Part shown: positions 34,405 to 45,370 of the stretch, piece by piece
How positions within the stretch are numbered: position 1 is the stretch's first letter
Layout: every line of letters begins with the position of its first letter
Assembly: GCF_016086655.4 (NCBI RefSeq)
Contig: NC_052136.2
Span: 6,014,001-6,078,000, forward strand
Direction: 5' to 3'
Source: Lepeophtheirus salmonis
Lineage: Eukaryota; Arthropoda; Copepoda; Siphonostomatoida; Caligidae
Length of the DNA stretch: 64,000 nt
The notes under the pieces: generated by a model
Databases searched by the model: none
The model's input: the letters and a program-made list of their open reading frames with translations, nothing else
Told to the model about the DNA's origin: nothing
Program-made: the position numbers and the translations under genes

Positions 34405-34790
34405 GTGTGATAGTGAGATTTCCTGCTCCATTATTATATTCATAGTCAGAGAATTATAACTAAAATTATCAGGATATTTCTCCACGACAACGAAACATTC
34501 ATATTATTATTAGTAATATATATAGTAACTAACGATAAATTGACTATGCTATATATATATAGCATAGTGAATTTCTCGTTCCATCCTTATTAATATAGTA
34601 AGAGATTTAAAATTAGATTTTTCTGGATCTTTCTCGACACTAAGAAACCATTCAAATTATAACTATTTGTATATCTAGTATTTTCCGAATAAATTTTCAA
34701 TTTTTTGCCAATTATTTGCAATTATTATGTGATTTCCCGCTCCCTCCTTAACCTGAGCCACGCCAAGCAACCCTTTGCTAATATATATAT
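34405..34790 (+). repeat. Degenerate tandem repeat, three units of about 155 bp
   Basis: Units begin with GAGATTTCCTGCTCCATTA (about 34413), GAATTTCTCGTTCCATCCTT (about 34568) and GATTTCCCGCTCCCTCCTTA (about 34731) and share CGACA-A-GAAAC-ATTCA-ATTAT. The last ends GAGCCACGCCAAGCAACCCT, a terminus-like word found reversed near 14936. Confidence 0.55.
34543..34568. repeat. Perfect 26-bp palindrome
   Basis: ACTATGCTATATA followed by its exact reverse complement TATATAGCATAGT, with no spacer. It sits between the first two units of the tandem repeat. Confidence 0.8.
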
Positions 34791-35764
34791 ATATATTTAT
34801 ATTGGTCTTTTTATTATTTATATGAAGAAATTTTGGCTATCATATACAGATCTACAGCTACGCTTATAAGAAATATAAGAAACTATCAAATAAAATATTA
34901 TATAGGATTTTAATATTTTTAGAAATGTTATGTATATATATATAATTCATTAAAAATTGTAAATAATTGATATGACAAGGGTTGTCCTGAAGGACTTAAG
35001 AGATAAATAACAGTTGGTCGGATTCATATTTATTGACAAATAAGAATGGTGTTTCCGCGTGACGTCATCATTCTAGAAGTCAGGCATCTTAAAAGAAAAG
35101 GTACAAAAATGCAGTAAAAAAGCAAATTTAAAATCCTATTGAAGTTTCTCATTTAGAAAAATAGTTAATTTAGATATTAACAGACAAATATACTTAAAAT
35201 TTAAATATTTAGCCTCTACCAAAACTATGACTTTTGTAATATGTCAGACCATTTAATAGAATTGGTTTGATTTTATTCACGTATCACAGTATCTATTTGG
35301 TATCAAGGCGGAATATATGCCATTTTTGATGCAATTAGATAACGCTTCTGAAAGGTTTTTTTTTAGAGGAATTTATTCACTTTCTTTATTTACTACGCCT
35401 CTAATATAGCGTCATTCTCTGTAAAATTAGTGAGAACGATGTAGTTACAATATATTCTCTATTATAAACTTTTCTTAATATTGTTATCGGAAGAACGACT
35501 ATTTTTTTGTCACTAAACCTTTGACCTTTACGCAATACTATTAGGAATTTTAACGTTATGTTTTTGTATCCCATATTTTGTGCAGGGTCGCAGATAGGAT
35601 TTGTAAAACTGGAAATACAATATATATATTAGTGTTAAGACTCGGTCCAAGACCGATCTTTGATCTTGGTTCAGATCACGATAGAAATCAATTAAATATT
35701 TTTCAAATAGTTGAACAATTTTTTTGCTCTCAATCTATGGACCCGATTTTCTTATTTGGATATT
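34791..35764. other. Non-coding, with a family D start near 35630
   Basis: ATATTAGTGTTAAGACTCGG and GACCGATCTTTGATCTTGG (about 35626-35670) resemble the left end of family D. Otherwise nothing recognised. Confidence 0.35.
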
Positions 35765-35931
35765 CAGGGGCGTCCGTAGGATGTGGACTGAAGGGATTGT
35801 TAAATAATTTTTGCTTTTTCTAGAATGTTTAGTTTAATTTTTCCATTTTTTTTTTTTGAAAAATTACATTTTTTCTTAATAGGTGTGGATTTTTGAAATT
35901 TTTCTCCAAAAAATTTAATTTTTTGTGAACA
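35765..35931 (-). mobile_element. Family A fragment joined to a Tc1 relic
   Basis: Starts AGGGGCGTCCGTAGGATGTG, then GACTGAAGGGATTG, then AT modules, and stops at 35931 where a Tc1 fragment begins. One element has inserted in or recombined with the other. Confidence 0.65.
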
Positions 35932-36446
35932 ACTTGAGAGATTGCTTTAGAAATACTTAATAGGTAGTGTGGAGTTCTTATGTATAAGGACAATACCAAG
36001 CCATCCTTCACATCCCTCCTGATGGTCTTATCAGCCACGGAGAAGTATTTGGCGAGGCAGTTCATCAATTTGGTAGGGTCCTCCTTGATTTTCATTTACA
36101 AGCTGTACAGGACTTCCGGATCCTTCTAGGAATGGTGCCCTCCATATCCTGCTTTCCTGGACAGGTATTCTTCATCTTGGCCACCTTGAAAACCAGGCTC
36201 CTAGACTACTTCACCATGTCTATAATCCCCACCACCTCAACTTCAGCATCGAGGAGATCTGAGAATCGCTGCCTTTAGGCTTTTGGCTCACTCATGATGA
36301 TGAAAACACGAAATGAATATTGAAGTTTGTTTATGCACAAAGAATGGTTGAACCAGAATGTCGAAAAGTAATCACACAACCTTCCTATATGAATGAGAAA
36401 ATTATCATGATTAAACAGTTCACTTTTCGCCGTGCATCCCTGTATA
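35932..36446 (-). pseudogene. Tc1-like N-terminal fragment
   Basis: Right end (reverse) TATACAGGGATGCACGGCG is the element terminus next to TA. Inward lies the helix-turn-helix region across frameshifts, then KIKEDPTKLMNCLAKYFSV (about 36095-36040), DKTIRRDVKDGL and YIRTPHYLLS, matching the paired DNA-binding domain of Tc1-like transposases. No catalytic part. It ends at the same internal point as the copy at 58636-59147. Confidence 0.8.
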
Positions 36447-36834
36447 GTTTCATAAATTTAGTAAATTGGAGTTATTGTGGCATGTGATACTCTGTGCCCA
36501 GTATCGACTTCAACAATGAATGTTTATATTTGGATATTATTTGGATTTTTGTTTGATACAAATTGAGGCAAGGAGTGTTTGACTCCCTTCATGTATCATT
36601 TCTTGTGTTGAATACAAATATGACCAGGTGGTGCGTAAAAATAAATGAAACTGAAAAATAATATAGCAATCATGACAATTTGAAGAAAAATCCTCAGTGT
36701 TACTCTCCGACAAATGTATTCAGATGTTTCCTCTCTAATAATTAAAGAACAAGGATACCAGCTTTGCAAAATATTCAACATTCTTTAGATTGCCAACTAA
36801 AAAAATATTGCACCCGTTAAGATCCTATTTTATC
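36447..36834. other. Non-coding, nothing recognised
   Basis: No coding or repeat structure that I can support. Confidence 0.3.
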
Positions 36835-37390
36835 AAGGTTGTGCACGGTTCAGGTTTAGCGGTTCTATTGGTGCCCGTATCGAATCTTTCATTTCAACGG
36901 ATTCCGTCTTGATACAGCCTCATTGGTTTCGATTCTTTTTATGCAGGCTCAGTTTGGAAACAGGCACTTAAAACAAGAGGCGTCGCTAGAAAATTGGGGG
37001 CGCAGGAACATTGGAGAATCGATGATTGCTTCTAGTCTACACATGTCATGTTTCGTATAAAGGGGGCCTCAGCTAAAAATGTATTATTGTCGGGAGTTTT
37101 GCCATAGTAAAGATTGGGAGCCCCTGGTTTAATAAATATTATAGGGTTCCTACAAGCATAGTAGTGAACCTGGATCCATAATCTACCCCACCCATTTGCT
37201 CCTTTGTTTACACCGTCTGATAGCTAAAACCACTTTTACAGATCCATAAGTAGCCCTTACCTATTTGTAGCTATGATACAACTATATCACCCTGGCCACG
37301 TAAAAAAAATCATTATATATTCTATATGTAGAATATATAAAGGAACAAAAGCACAAGAATCGAGACCGATAGGCAATATATTGCGGAGGC
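36835..37390 (-). repeat. Long dispersed repeat, inverted partner of 22766-23620
   Basis: Reverse-complement blocks shared with 22766-23620 in the same order: GGTTCAGGTTTAGCGGTTCT, ACCTGGATCCATAATCTAC, CAGATCCATAAG, GATACAACTATATC and GAACAAAAGCACAAGAATCG. Confidence 0.65.
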
Positions 37391-38489
37391 ACAACCTTTT
37401 ATTTTATTGTGACAATCAATTTTGGCTACTTTAAGTTCAATTTCCAATTATAATTTGTATAATTGTTGATTGAAATAAAGGATCATTTATTAAAGAATAC
37501 AAATATGTATTTTGATAGGAAACATTCTAGTTTGCTTTTGTGTTGACAATTCGCACTTCTTCTTAAGCTTTTTTACGGCTCTTGAAATGTTGCATCAGGA
37601 ATTAATGTGTTTTTTATATTTTTTTTTGTCTGCTGTCCATTTATCTCCAAAGCCGATAACCATCACTTACATCACTTAAATCCTCCTATTTGCAAAAATA
37701 CTGATTTAAGTTAAATAAAAAGAAGAGAGATTTTATAAGAGATTAGATTAGTTGGTATAAAATTTAATACTCTTCTATAAAGATTAGAATCAACAATTAC
37801 ATTTTAATTTATATTGGATTTATTTAACTCATTCTTGAAACAAACAAAAAAGTGGTTATTCCACAAGACAGATATAAAATTTCAGTAAAAAAATAAGATT
37901 TAAAAACACAAAACATTTTTCTTACTTATTTATTTAGGATTAACGTCATAAATTGCAATATCATGTCATAGTCTGGATATTTTTACTACACAAAATGAAC
38001 AAATTCTCAACATCACTTGATAAAACTTTATCAAATTGCTTTAAAAAATTATTTTAATTAATGCATTTTGTTATTTTAAAAGCGTAGTCGTTTATTTTAA
38101 AGGGTTAGTTTTATGTGTTTACATTTGCCCAATAAAACCTTATTCAAATTCAACCAATAAACACTTAGACCACTGACAAGGGGAAAAAAGTAGAATAATC
38201 GAGAGTTCAAAACAAAATACTCTATCAAATCAGGTGTCAGACATTAACAATGCTCATCTAATACAGAAATTATTCTTTAGAACACATTCCATAACGTCAT
38301 AAACTGCATTATAATGAAGGTAACGTCATTATGAGGCTTATCTTTGCCCAATAAACCTTGATGAAACTTCATGAAATGGCTTTAACACCTGCTTTGAATA
38401 ATGCCTGATGATAATGATTAACTCTAATATTTGAATTAAATCCAAGTAAGATATAATGAAACCCCCTTTCGGTGGCGTTTGCAAGATTA
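37391..38489. repeat. Non-coding with diverged local duplications
   Basis: Words around AACGTCATAAATTGCA (37942), TTTGCCCAATAAAACCTTA (38126), AACGTCATAAACTGCATTAT (38293) and TTTGCCCAATAAACCTTGATG (38344) repeat, suggesting two or three old direct copies of a segment of about 200-350 bp. No gene seen. Confidence 0.4.
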
Positions 38490-38765
38490 TACTTTAGGGG
38501 GGGAGGGCTTGGTTTTTGGACTTTTTTTTTGAAAAGTAATCCAAAAATTTCAAATTTTTTTTTTTCACAAAATGTCAAAAACCACAGTTGCTCACACAAA
38601 ATCAATAATTTTTCGAAAAAAAAATCAAAAATTCACATCTATCCGCAAAAAAGATAGATTTTTTTGAAATTTTTTTTCAAATGTTACATTATTTGCTCTG
38701 CTATATAACTTTTTTTTTTTAAAGAAACTACATCCCCTCCACCCCACCCCATCTGAATGCCCCTG
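38490..38765 (+). mobile_element. Family A element
   Basis: GGGGGGGAGGGCTTGGTTTT start, AT modules, then AACTACATCCCCTCC and CATCTGAATGCCCCTG at the right end. The paired 78/61-codon frames here are repeat sequence. Confidence 0.65.
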
Positions 38766-39309
38766 CCTTTAAACCATTTATACCTACCTTTTTTTTTTGT
38801 TGATCGATTAGTTGATCGAAAAAGCAGAATAATTAGAGAAAAACATCTTACTCTTTACATTTAATAACTTTAATTTAGTGTCTACACTATGGAAATAATA
38901 TTGTATAACGATATAATCATATATTTGTAATACATTTTAGGGTCAGATGTTAATAAAATAATAGATAAATATATTTTTGAACGACAGAAAGATTTAAATC
39001 TTTTTATTCGTTGACACATTTTGACATTCAATAGTTCACTGTTTCCCTTAATATGAGTGAAAAAAAAGTGTTTTTATTCTTATAAAAATAAGTTGATTAG
39101 GCTGCTAAAATGGACGACATCAACAATACTGACGTCACCTGACAACACTTTATATTATATACATTTGTAGATTCGAGGAAAAGGGGAAATTAAAGGGATC
39201 AGAGATTTTAAAATATGATATAAAACGCGTGGAAGGTTTCCTTTTGTAATTACAAAACAGATTGATTTTTTATTTTCTAAAGCTCCTTTCAATATAATTA
39301 TTTCATTTT
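38766..39309. other. Non-coding, nothing recognised
   Basis: AT-rich, no supported feature. Confidence 0.3.
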
Positions 39310-39600
39310 CTCTTCAAGAATAAAGGTTAATCAGGAGTGTGTGTATGCCCATAAATGACTGACAGAGAATAACACTGAAGATTTATTCCAGAGTTTTAAG
39401 TGAAATGAGGATTAGCATCGGAGTAATATATACATATGTCCTCGCTAGATACGGAGTGTGATCCATGTTTTCCCTTCCTCTGATGGCTGCATGGAAGTGA
39501 CATAATAAAATAGTCATGGCAGCGAAACTGTTCTCCTCCAATATTTTATTTTAATTGACAGAATAACGAGGTTATTTTTTTGGCAGTATTTTTGTATACA
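39310..39600 (+). mobile_element. Family B, decayed copy
   Basis: GTGTGTATGCCCATAAATGA, a GGATTAGCATCGGAGTAATA segment and CTGTTCTCCTCCAATATTTT follow family B order; ends are lost. Confidence 0.5.
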
Positions 39601-39639
39601 ACTCTACTAATACAGAATGTAGACTACATTATGTTGTTA

Positions 39640-40700
39640 GCTGACCATTTTTCTACTTCTCCCCCTGTAATCAGTTTTCTAAATGTTGATTGGTTGAATT
39701 CGAGTTTACACTTTTTAACCTCTATTATTCTATTATAATTATCAACTATTGAATAGGGCTAGTATTTTCATGTACATGTGCCGTTTTTTCTTTGTTATTA
39801 GATAAAAGGTTTCGTGATACCATAAAGGTAACGACATAAAATAGATGTCCCCCCGAGACTTCAGAGTTAATAAAGAACCAAATTATTGGCACCTACGTGG
39901 ATTTATATTATATTATCGTTTATATTACTACGATATTAGCAAGTTTTAATGTATGGTTCTTAATAATAATGAATAATTATAATTTCGTCAGGAAAGAGAA
40001 AAGGTTTAAGTTAGGAAGTAAGAACCTAATATATTTTTTTTCTATTAAGTGACAAGTAGACAACATTTAAGGATGTGGATTTGAGGCTCCAAAGCTTTTT
40101 TAAAAACCCAGAAAAACTGTTTTTCTTTGTCAGTTGTTGATTTTTCTACGATTCTTTCCCCTGATTAGTTCAATGTTCATTCTGAACGTTCATCGTTTGA
40201 ACTCATATTAGCTCTCGTTAAACTGTGACGAGTTCGCTATTAGTATTAAAGGATAGGATCACACTTGGGAGTAATAATTGACAAACTACCAACTGATTTT
40301 AAGACTTCCCTATCTCAGGAAAGAGAGGTTTCGAGATACAATAAAGAACACATCTGGTTAAAGGATCCTAATTCTGAATAATTAATTACCCCCACCCTCT
40401 TCAAGCTCTAATTACCCAATTACACGACAGATTCAGAGGATTTTTGATACAGATATAACGGCATTACCTCAATTTATTTTTCCTCCTTATCTGGGTTCGA
40501 AACATAAATTGGCTGAATTCGAATAAGCTCTTGTTAAGTTCCTGTGAATGATTGCCATAAATTATACTTGAATAATAGTTCCATCTCGGGAAGAGTTATA
40601 TAACTACCAATTCATTTTTGTCTCCTTCTTTAGGGAAAGAAAGGGACTTTTTAAAGGAAAGGTTGCAAGATACAACTAACTTTATGACATTTGTTCATCA
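39640..40700 (+). repeat. Family F cluster, left of the P450 gene
   Basis: Three or more degenerate units, each with CTAATCAGTTTTCTAAATGT/TTGATTGG-TTGAA-TCG, then an AACTACCAACTGATTTT-like segment, then GGTTTCG(T/A)GATAC-ATAAAG-TA (about 39810, 40328 and, weaker, 40660). No coding capacity. Confidence 0.6.
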
Positions 40701-40839
40701 ATGCTTTCTTTCCCGAATAGGTACAACTTTGCACAATACTCTGGCATAGAGTTGTATAAAAGTATATCTAGAACGCGTATGAAACATTTTCTGGTTGCCA
40801 ATCTGAACAATTCATTTTTTGCCTGAGCGGTTATTATAT

Positions 40840-41150
40840 TTATTGAAGAAAGAACATCTAATTTACTATAAAGTGTAAATACAAGAGTAAGTATTCATAA
40901 ATATCGGAGAGTAAGACTAATGATTTGTATTTGGAGTAATGATAAGTTTAAGTCCTACTTGGACTCGGAGTAGAATTGAGGTCAACATCAGAGTAATACG
41001 TGTCAATGTCCTTATTTGAAACGGAATAGGATCTGTGAATATTTCCTTTCATCTGAGTAAAAGCTGCTTGTATTTAATAAAAAAAACACCTTACGACAGT
41101 TAAATGCTCACGGTTACCAATTCGTTTTTCTGTTTATTTTTTTTTCTAAC
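40840..41150 (+). mobile_element. Family B, partial copy
   Basis: TAAGTCCTACTTGGACTCGG (about 40949), GGTCAACATCAGAGTAATAC and a GGTTACCAATTCGTTTTTC end match family B. Confidence 0.55.
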
Positions 41151-42305
41151 CATACCTCTAACGCTACTCATGTACCCCTTACAAGTTGCGCAGATGATTT
41201 ATTACGTGTGAAATTGCATCGAACTCTAATAAAAGTACTTCAATTTGCAGCTTAGGACTATTATATATATTTCCATAGTATAATGGGTTTGTTTAAATAG
41301 ATCATTAGGTAAACAATTATTATTGTATAACAATATAAAAATAAATCTTTAATAATAATTGATGTCAGAATGAAAGTAAAAAATAAAATAATAATGGACA
41401 TGGGGGAGGGGGGGGATCAAATGTATTTAAAGGCAGTATTAACACTAGTGCTTTGAACCTATGATATATTTAATAATTATATGTAGCTTTCAATAGCCTT
41501 GGCAGCTTGTTTCACTCATATTGACATTTTTTTTCGGCAGTAACGAATTATACCAAATCTTTTGTGTTTTTCTCTATAACATATTAATTAATAAATACAA
41601 AAATATCATAGCTCTTTGTTGATTTATTTGGGACTAAAAATTAATGTATTTGGTAAGTATCATAAGATCCTCTAGCTAAAATTTGGTATCTATAAAATTA
41701 TTATATATATTTATATAAAAGATTCACATAATTTAATGAAAATTTATCATATACTACAAGGGCTATTAAGAAGTATAAATTGGAATGTTTATCACATACA
41801 AATGTCTGAGATCATACAAATGATTAATTAAATAATTATCAGTGTTTTTCTTTTACAATACAAAATTTACAATGTACATAATTCTGAGTAAATTCAGTCT
41901 CTAAAAAAATAAGTGAATACAAGGTATTTTCAACTCTTAAACTCTTAATTAAAGATAATTTTACTTTCTTTTTATCAAAGGTAACTAAATTTTTGATTGG
42001 AAACAGGTTTGGCTTAATAAGTATTTAAAAAAAAAAATTTAAAGGAAAGATAATGGTTTTTATCCATAGCAGGTATAATTGTATATATGTATTTACAATA
42101 TACAAGACTGTAGGTATGTTTGATCGTGTTTGTCGTTGATTTTGTTGTCTTAAAAAGTTTCCTCACATTAAGAAATTGTATTGTATGTATAAAAAAAAGT
42201 AGGGTTGTTGAAACGAAAAAAACATTTTCTACATATTATTATATAAAACAGCATGAATTTAAAGGGGATGGATTGTTTTTTAAGTAAATTACTTAGATAT
42301 GTATC
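41151..42305. other. 3' flank of the P450 gene, AT-rich
   Basis: Lies downstream of the - strand P450. Part must be its 3' untranslated region, but I could not choose one polyadenylation signal with confidence. No repeat family recognised except a poly-G tract at about 41402-41415. Confidence 0.4.
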
Positions 42306-43895
42306 TCATGATAAATCCCTGGATGTCGCTTGGATTTGTAAATTGTCCAAAGAAGGCATGAGTAAAAATCGAAATTCAACATCAAAGTCCGAAGCATCAT
42401 GTAGCCTTAGATTGAAATTTTTCATAAGCTTGGCCGTCATGATATAAATTTCTTGCTCCGCTAATTTCTTTCCTGGACAAATCCTTTTTCCAAAGCCAAA
42501 GGGCATGACAAGGCTCTTGTTGTGTGCGTAGTTGGTTGTGCCAAATTCAGTTACAGCTTCGGACTCTAACCACCGCTCTGGTATGAATTCTTTAGCTCGT
42601 GTAAAATTTTGCTCTTGGAGAGAAGCAATGCGTTGATGGCAAAGTACAACTGAGCCTGGAGGAAGTGAGTGTCCATTGCTTGTAATGATTTCTTCGTCTA
42701 AAATTCGAGCAATTTGGGAGGCAGTGGGGTAGAGTCTAAAACTTTCATTGACACAGCCTTTCAAATATTTCATTTCTTGAATATTTTCTTTTGTAATATA
42801 ATTCTCACTTCCGAGGACCCTTTCAATTTCGGCTTGAAGCTTTTTTTGCTTTTCAGGATATTTAGCAAGGAGTAGAAGGGCGAAAATGACGGTGTTCCCT
42901 ATGGTGTCTACTCCTGCTGTGATATAGTCCACAACTGATGCTTTAACATCTTTAATATCGACATTACCGCTAACAAGTTGGTGAATAATACTTTCCTCGT
43001 CGCAAAAATCCTTATTTTGCACAAGATTTTCATCAATCATAGCACCAAATGTACCGAAAAGATAGTCTTTATGTTTCACCAAAGACGTAAATACCCCTGA
43101 AAATGTTTCAGGAACGTATTTCCACCAAGGCAAGCCATACATAGATTCATTAGAGGATGACTGATAGCCTTGAATTGCATTCAAAATGCGAGCAGTGTCC
43201 AAGGCAATAGTGTCGGCAAGGAATCCCATTCTCCTTTCCAGAGCCACAGTGCAGACTGTTTCTAATCCCGCTCGGTATACAATGTCTTGAAAATCTTTAA
43301 TGATCCCCTGTTCATTTTGTCTTCTTTTGATTAAACTCGTCAAATCGTCAGCAATGAGATTCATATGTGCAACGTAATTGGTAATTGTGCTGGATTTTGT
43401 GAGAGGCTTGGTCAATGTGGATCGAAGAGTATGCCAGGATGGCCCATTTAAATTGACCATACCAATGTTATTATATAATTCTGGTCTAGAATTACGGTAG
43501 TAAACATCCGCCTCATTCGGAGGACGAAGAGGATACTTTGATTTAGAGTTAAGTACTTTTTCTATTTCTTCTTTTTCAAACAAATGAATTAATGGAAAGT
43601 TCCAAAGAACGTTTTCCCTCACTACAGGCCCATAGCGAGCATATTTGTCCTCATTTGACTCATGATATTTTTCCATTTTGTACATTCCAAACCACCAATC
43701 AGAGTATTGCCAACTAGATCCAAATATAGGAAAGGCTCTTGGTCCTGGAATGTTCATCAAAGGATTTTTTATACTTGGTGTTTTGGAAAAGTAACTTAGT
43801 TTACTTATGAGTCTATTAACCAAGATGAGGATTTTTGATAGAGGTGGTGTAAATAAACTAATTAAAGCCATGAAAAATTGATTTAATATATCCAT
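42306..43895 (-). CDS. CYP314A1: Cytochrome P450, CYP314A1 (shade)-like, 529 aa
   Basis: Uninterrupted coding exon. CYP314A1 converts ecdysone to 20-hydroxyecdysone, the active moulting hormone, in mitochondria of peripheral tissues. Visible P450 marks: proline-rich IPGP (49-52), helix C W154xxxR158, I-helix AGVDT (327-331), ExxR Glu384-Arg387, PERW (439-442), and the heme loop PFGFGKRICPG with the heme ligand Cys473. The segment VYYRNSRPELY (131-141) and the CPG(K/R)-F/L-EQE heme context are what point to CYP314A1 within the mitochondrial clan; the paralogues CYP302A1, CYP315A1 or a detoxifying mitochondrial P450 remain possible. The start is set at Met 43895, because the ten codons upstream are a splice-acceptor tract. 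The N terminus is hydrophobic without an obvious amphipathic mitochondrial presequence. An upstream 5' exon is expected. Confidence 0.85.
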   Translation of the reverse strand: MDILNQFFMALISLFTPPLSKILILVNRLISKLSYFSKTPSIKNPLMNIPGPRAFPIFGSSWQYSDWWFGMYKMEKYHESNEDKYARYGPVVRENVLWNFPLIHLFEKEEIEKVLNSKSKYPLRPPNEADVYYRNSRPELYNNIGMVNLNGPSWHTLRSTLTKPLTKSSTITNYVAHMNLIADDLTSLIKRRQNEQGIIKDFQDIVYRAGLETVCTVALERRMGFLADTIALDTARILNAIQGYQSSSNESMYGLPWWKYVPETFSGVFTSLVKHKDYLFGTFGAMIDENLVQNKDFCDEESIIHQLVSGNVDIKDVKASVVDYITAGVDTIGNTVIFALLLLAKYPEKQKKLQAEIERVLGSENYITKENIQEMKYLKGCVNESFRLYPTASQIARILDEEIITSNGHSLPPGSVVLCHQRIASLQEQNFTRAKEFIPERWLESEAVTEFGTTNYAHNKSLVMPFGFGKRICPGKKLAEQEIYIMTAKLMKNFNLRLHDASDFDVEFRFLLMPSLDNLQIQATSRDLS

Positions 43896-43925
43896 CTCTG
43901 AAAATAAGAAAAAATATAAGAACAT
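43896..43925 (-). promoter_or_regulatory. 3' splice acceptor just upstream of the P450 start
   Basis: On the - strand the sequence is TATTTTTTCTTATTTTCAG, then AG, then ATG at 43895. This is a near-ideal pyrimidine tract plus CAG. The open frame MFLYFFLFSE is therefore probably intron, and the mature mRNA joins a 5' exon (or a trans-spliced leader) to position 43897. Confidence 0.75.
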
Positions 43926-45370
43926 TAGAAAGCTGGAAGAGCTCTGACATAGAGAGAGAAAGAGCGGGGGATTTCAAATTTGTAACATGGATTTATATTT
44001 GACAAGAGTAGATGATTCAAAAGTACACCCACATTGGTTTGCAGTGAGTGTTTAATAGAGCATGAGGGACAACAACAGCTACATAAAAAGGTCTTTACCG
44101 TAAAAGAAGGATGTTGATCAATAATAAGAAGATGGTTTGCTCTTTGGATAGTGGATATCGTAAACCCCTTCCAAGTCTTTATTTTTTAGTAAGCAGCTAT
44201 TAAGAGTGTTTTTTAAATAATTCTTGTTGCTTCAAATTAATAACTATATTAATATATATTGAATAATAACAATGAACTAAATGAATGGACGGAATATTAT
44301 TTTTCTTGAGTGGTACTTTCTCGGATGTGCTTCCTCGAATGATTTTCGTCTTAATGTGATCCAAATTTTATATGTCTATGAATTTCGTACTTTTCAACAT
44401 CGAACGGACCAAACAGACCCGTGAAGCGCCTGCTTTTTGTGTGTGAATCGCCTGCTCTTATTCACCCCCCTTATGCCGGCGAGCCACGCACTTTTTAACC
44501 TAAAGACTACTCTCCTGTTACCACCACCACCACCACCACCAACAGTCACTCACCACCTACACCAACAGTAGTAGTAGTAGTTAGCATGAGCACTTTGAGT
44601 ACCTTCATTCAAGCAGCAGCACTCCATATAATAAATAATTATGTACTCCTCTGTTGCTCGGAGGGAAGAGTACGTACATTTTGAGTAAAGTGCTATATGA
44701 TGAGTTTTTATAGATAGATAGTCCATAGATGGGATGCATTTATTTTCGTTATCTTCAATTTTTGGTCATAAAAGTCGTTCATTGAGTAGGGATAAGAAGA
44801 CGAAGACAGGGAGGAGACTATTCTTATAAATAATAATATAATATCTTCTTCTTTTTGTAAATTATATCATAAAAATGATATAATTTTTTCGTCAAGAGGA
44901 AAACTGTCATAAAATTGTGAGGGATGAGAAGATTCTTTTCAGCGGTCTTTTACTTTGAAAGTCCTATTGTTTTAAGAAGCTCTTGGAAAACAATACAAGG
45001 GGAAGGAGTCTACGGAAAATTATAAAAAGATCTTTTGAATATTATATTATTCCTGTTGAACGTCCGACTCGACTGTTCCGCAGATGAACGGCGATTACAT
45101 CGCGGAAAAACTCAATAAGATTTGAAAGAATAATGATGGAACATTTGAAATCTAAAAAAATCCAAGATCAATGCAATGTTTATTCGAACAGAAAATGATG
45201 TGAAGGAGCAATTTGAATTTTTCGAGAGTAATTTGACTTCCTCTTAGTGTTTAAAATCTGTGAAGTGTGTTGATTGGATAGAGAAGGCCATAGTGGATAT
45301 TCTTGTAACTCAAACATACATATTCATATAGACGGCGTTACCCCCACTTACTAAAAATTTTGACTCTATT
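43926..45370. other. 5' region of the P450 gene
   Basis: From about 44330 to 44700 the sequence is less AT-rich and free of the dispersed repeats, so it may contain the promoter and first, non-coding exon of the P450. It holds a (CCA)n run (44521-44540) and a (GTA)n run (44568-44580). A donor-like GTAAGTGGG (reverse strand, about 45349-45357) is a candidate but unproven. Confidence 0.4.
44521..44540 (+). repeat. (CCA)n microsatellite
   Basis: About seven tandem CCA units in the 5' region of the P450 gene, followed 28 bp later by a (GTA)n run. Confidence 0.9.
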
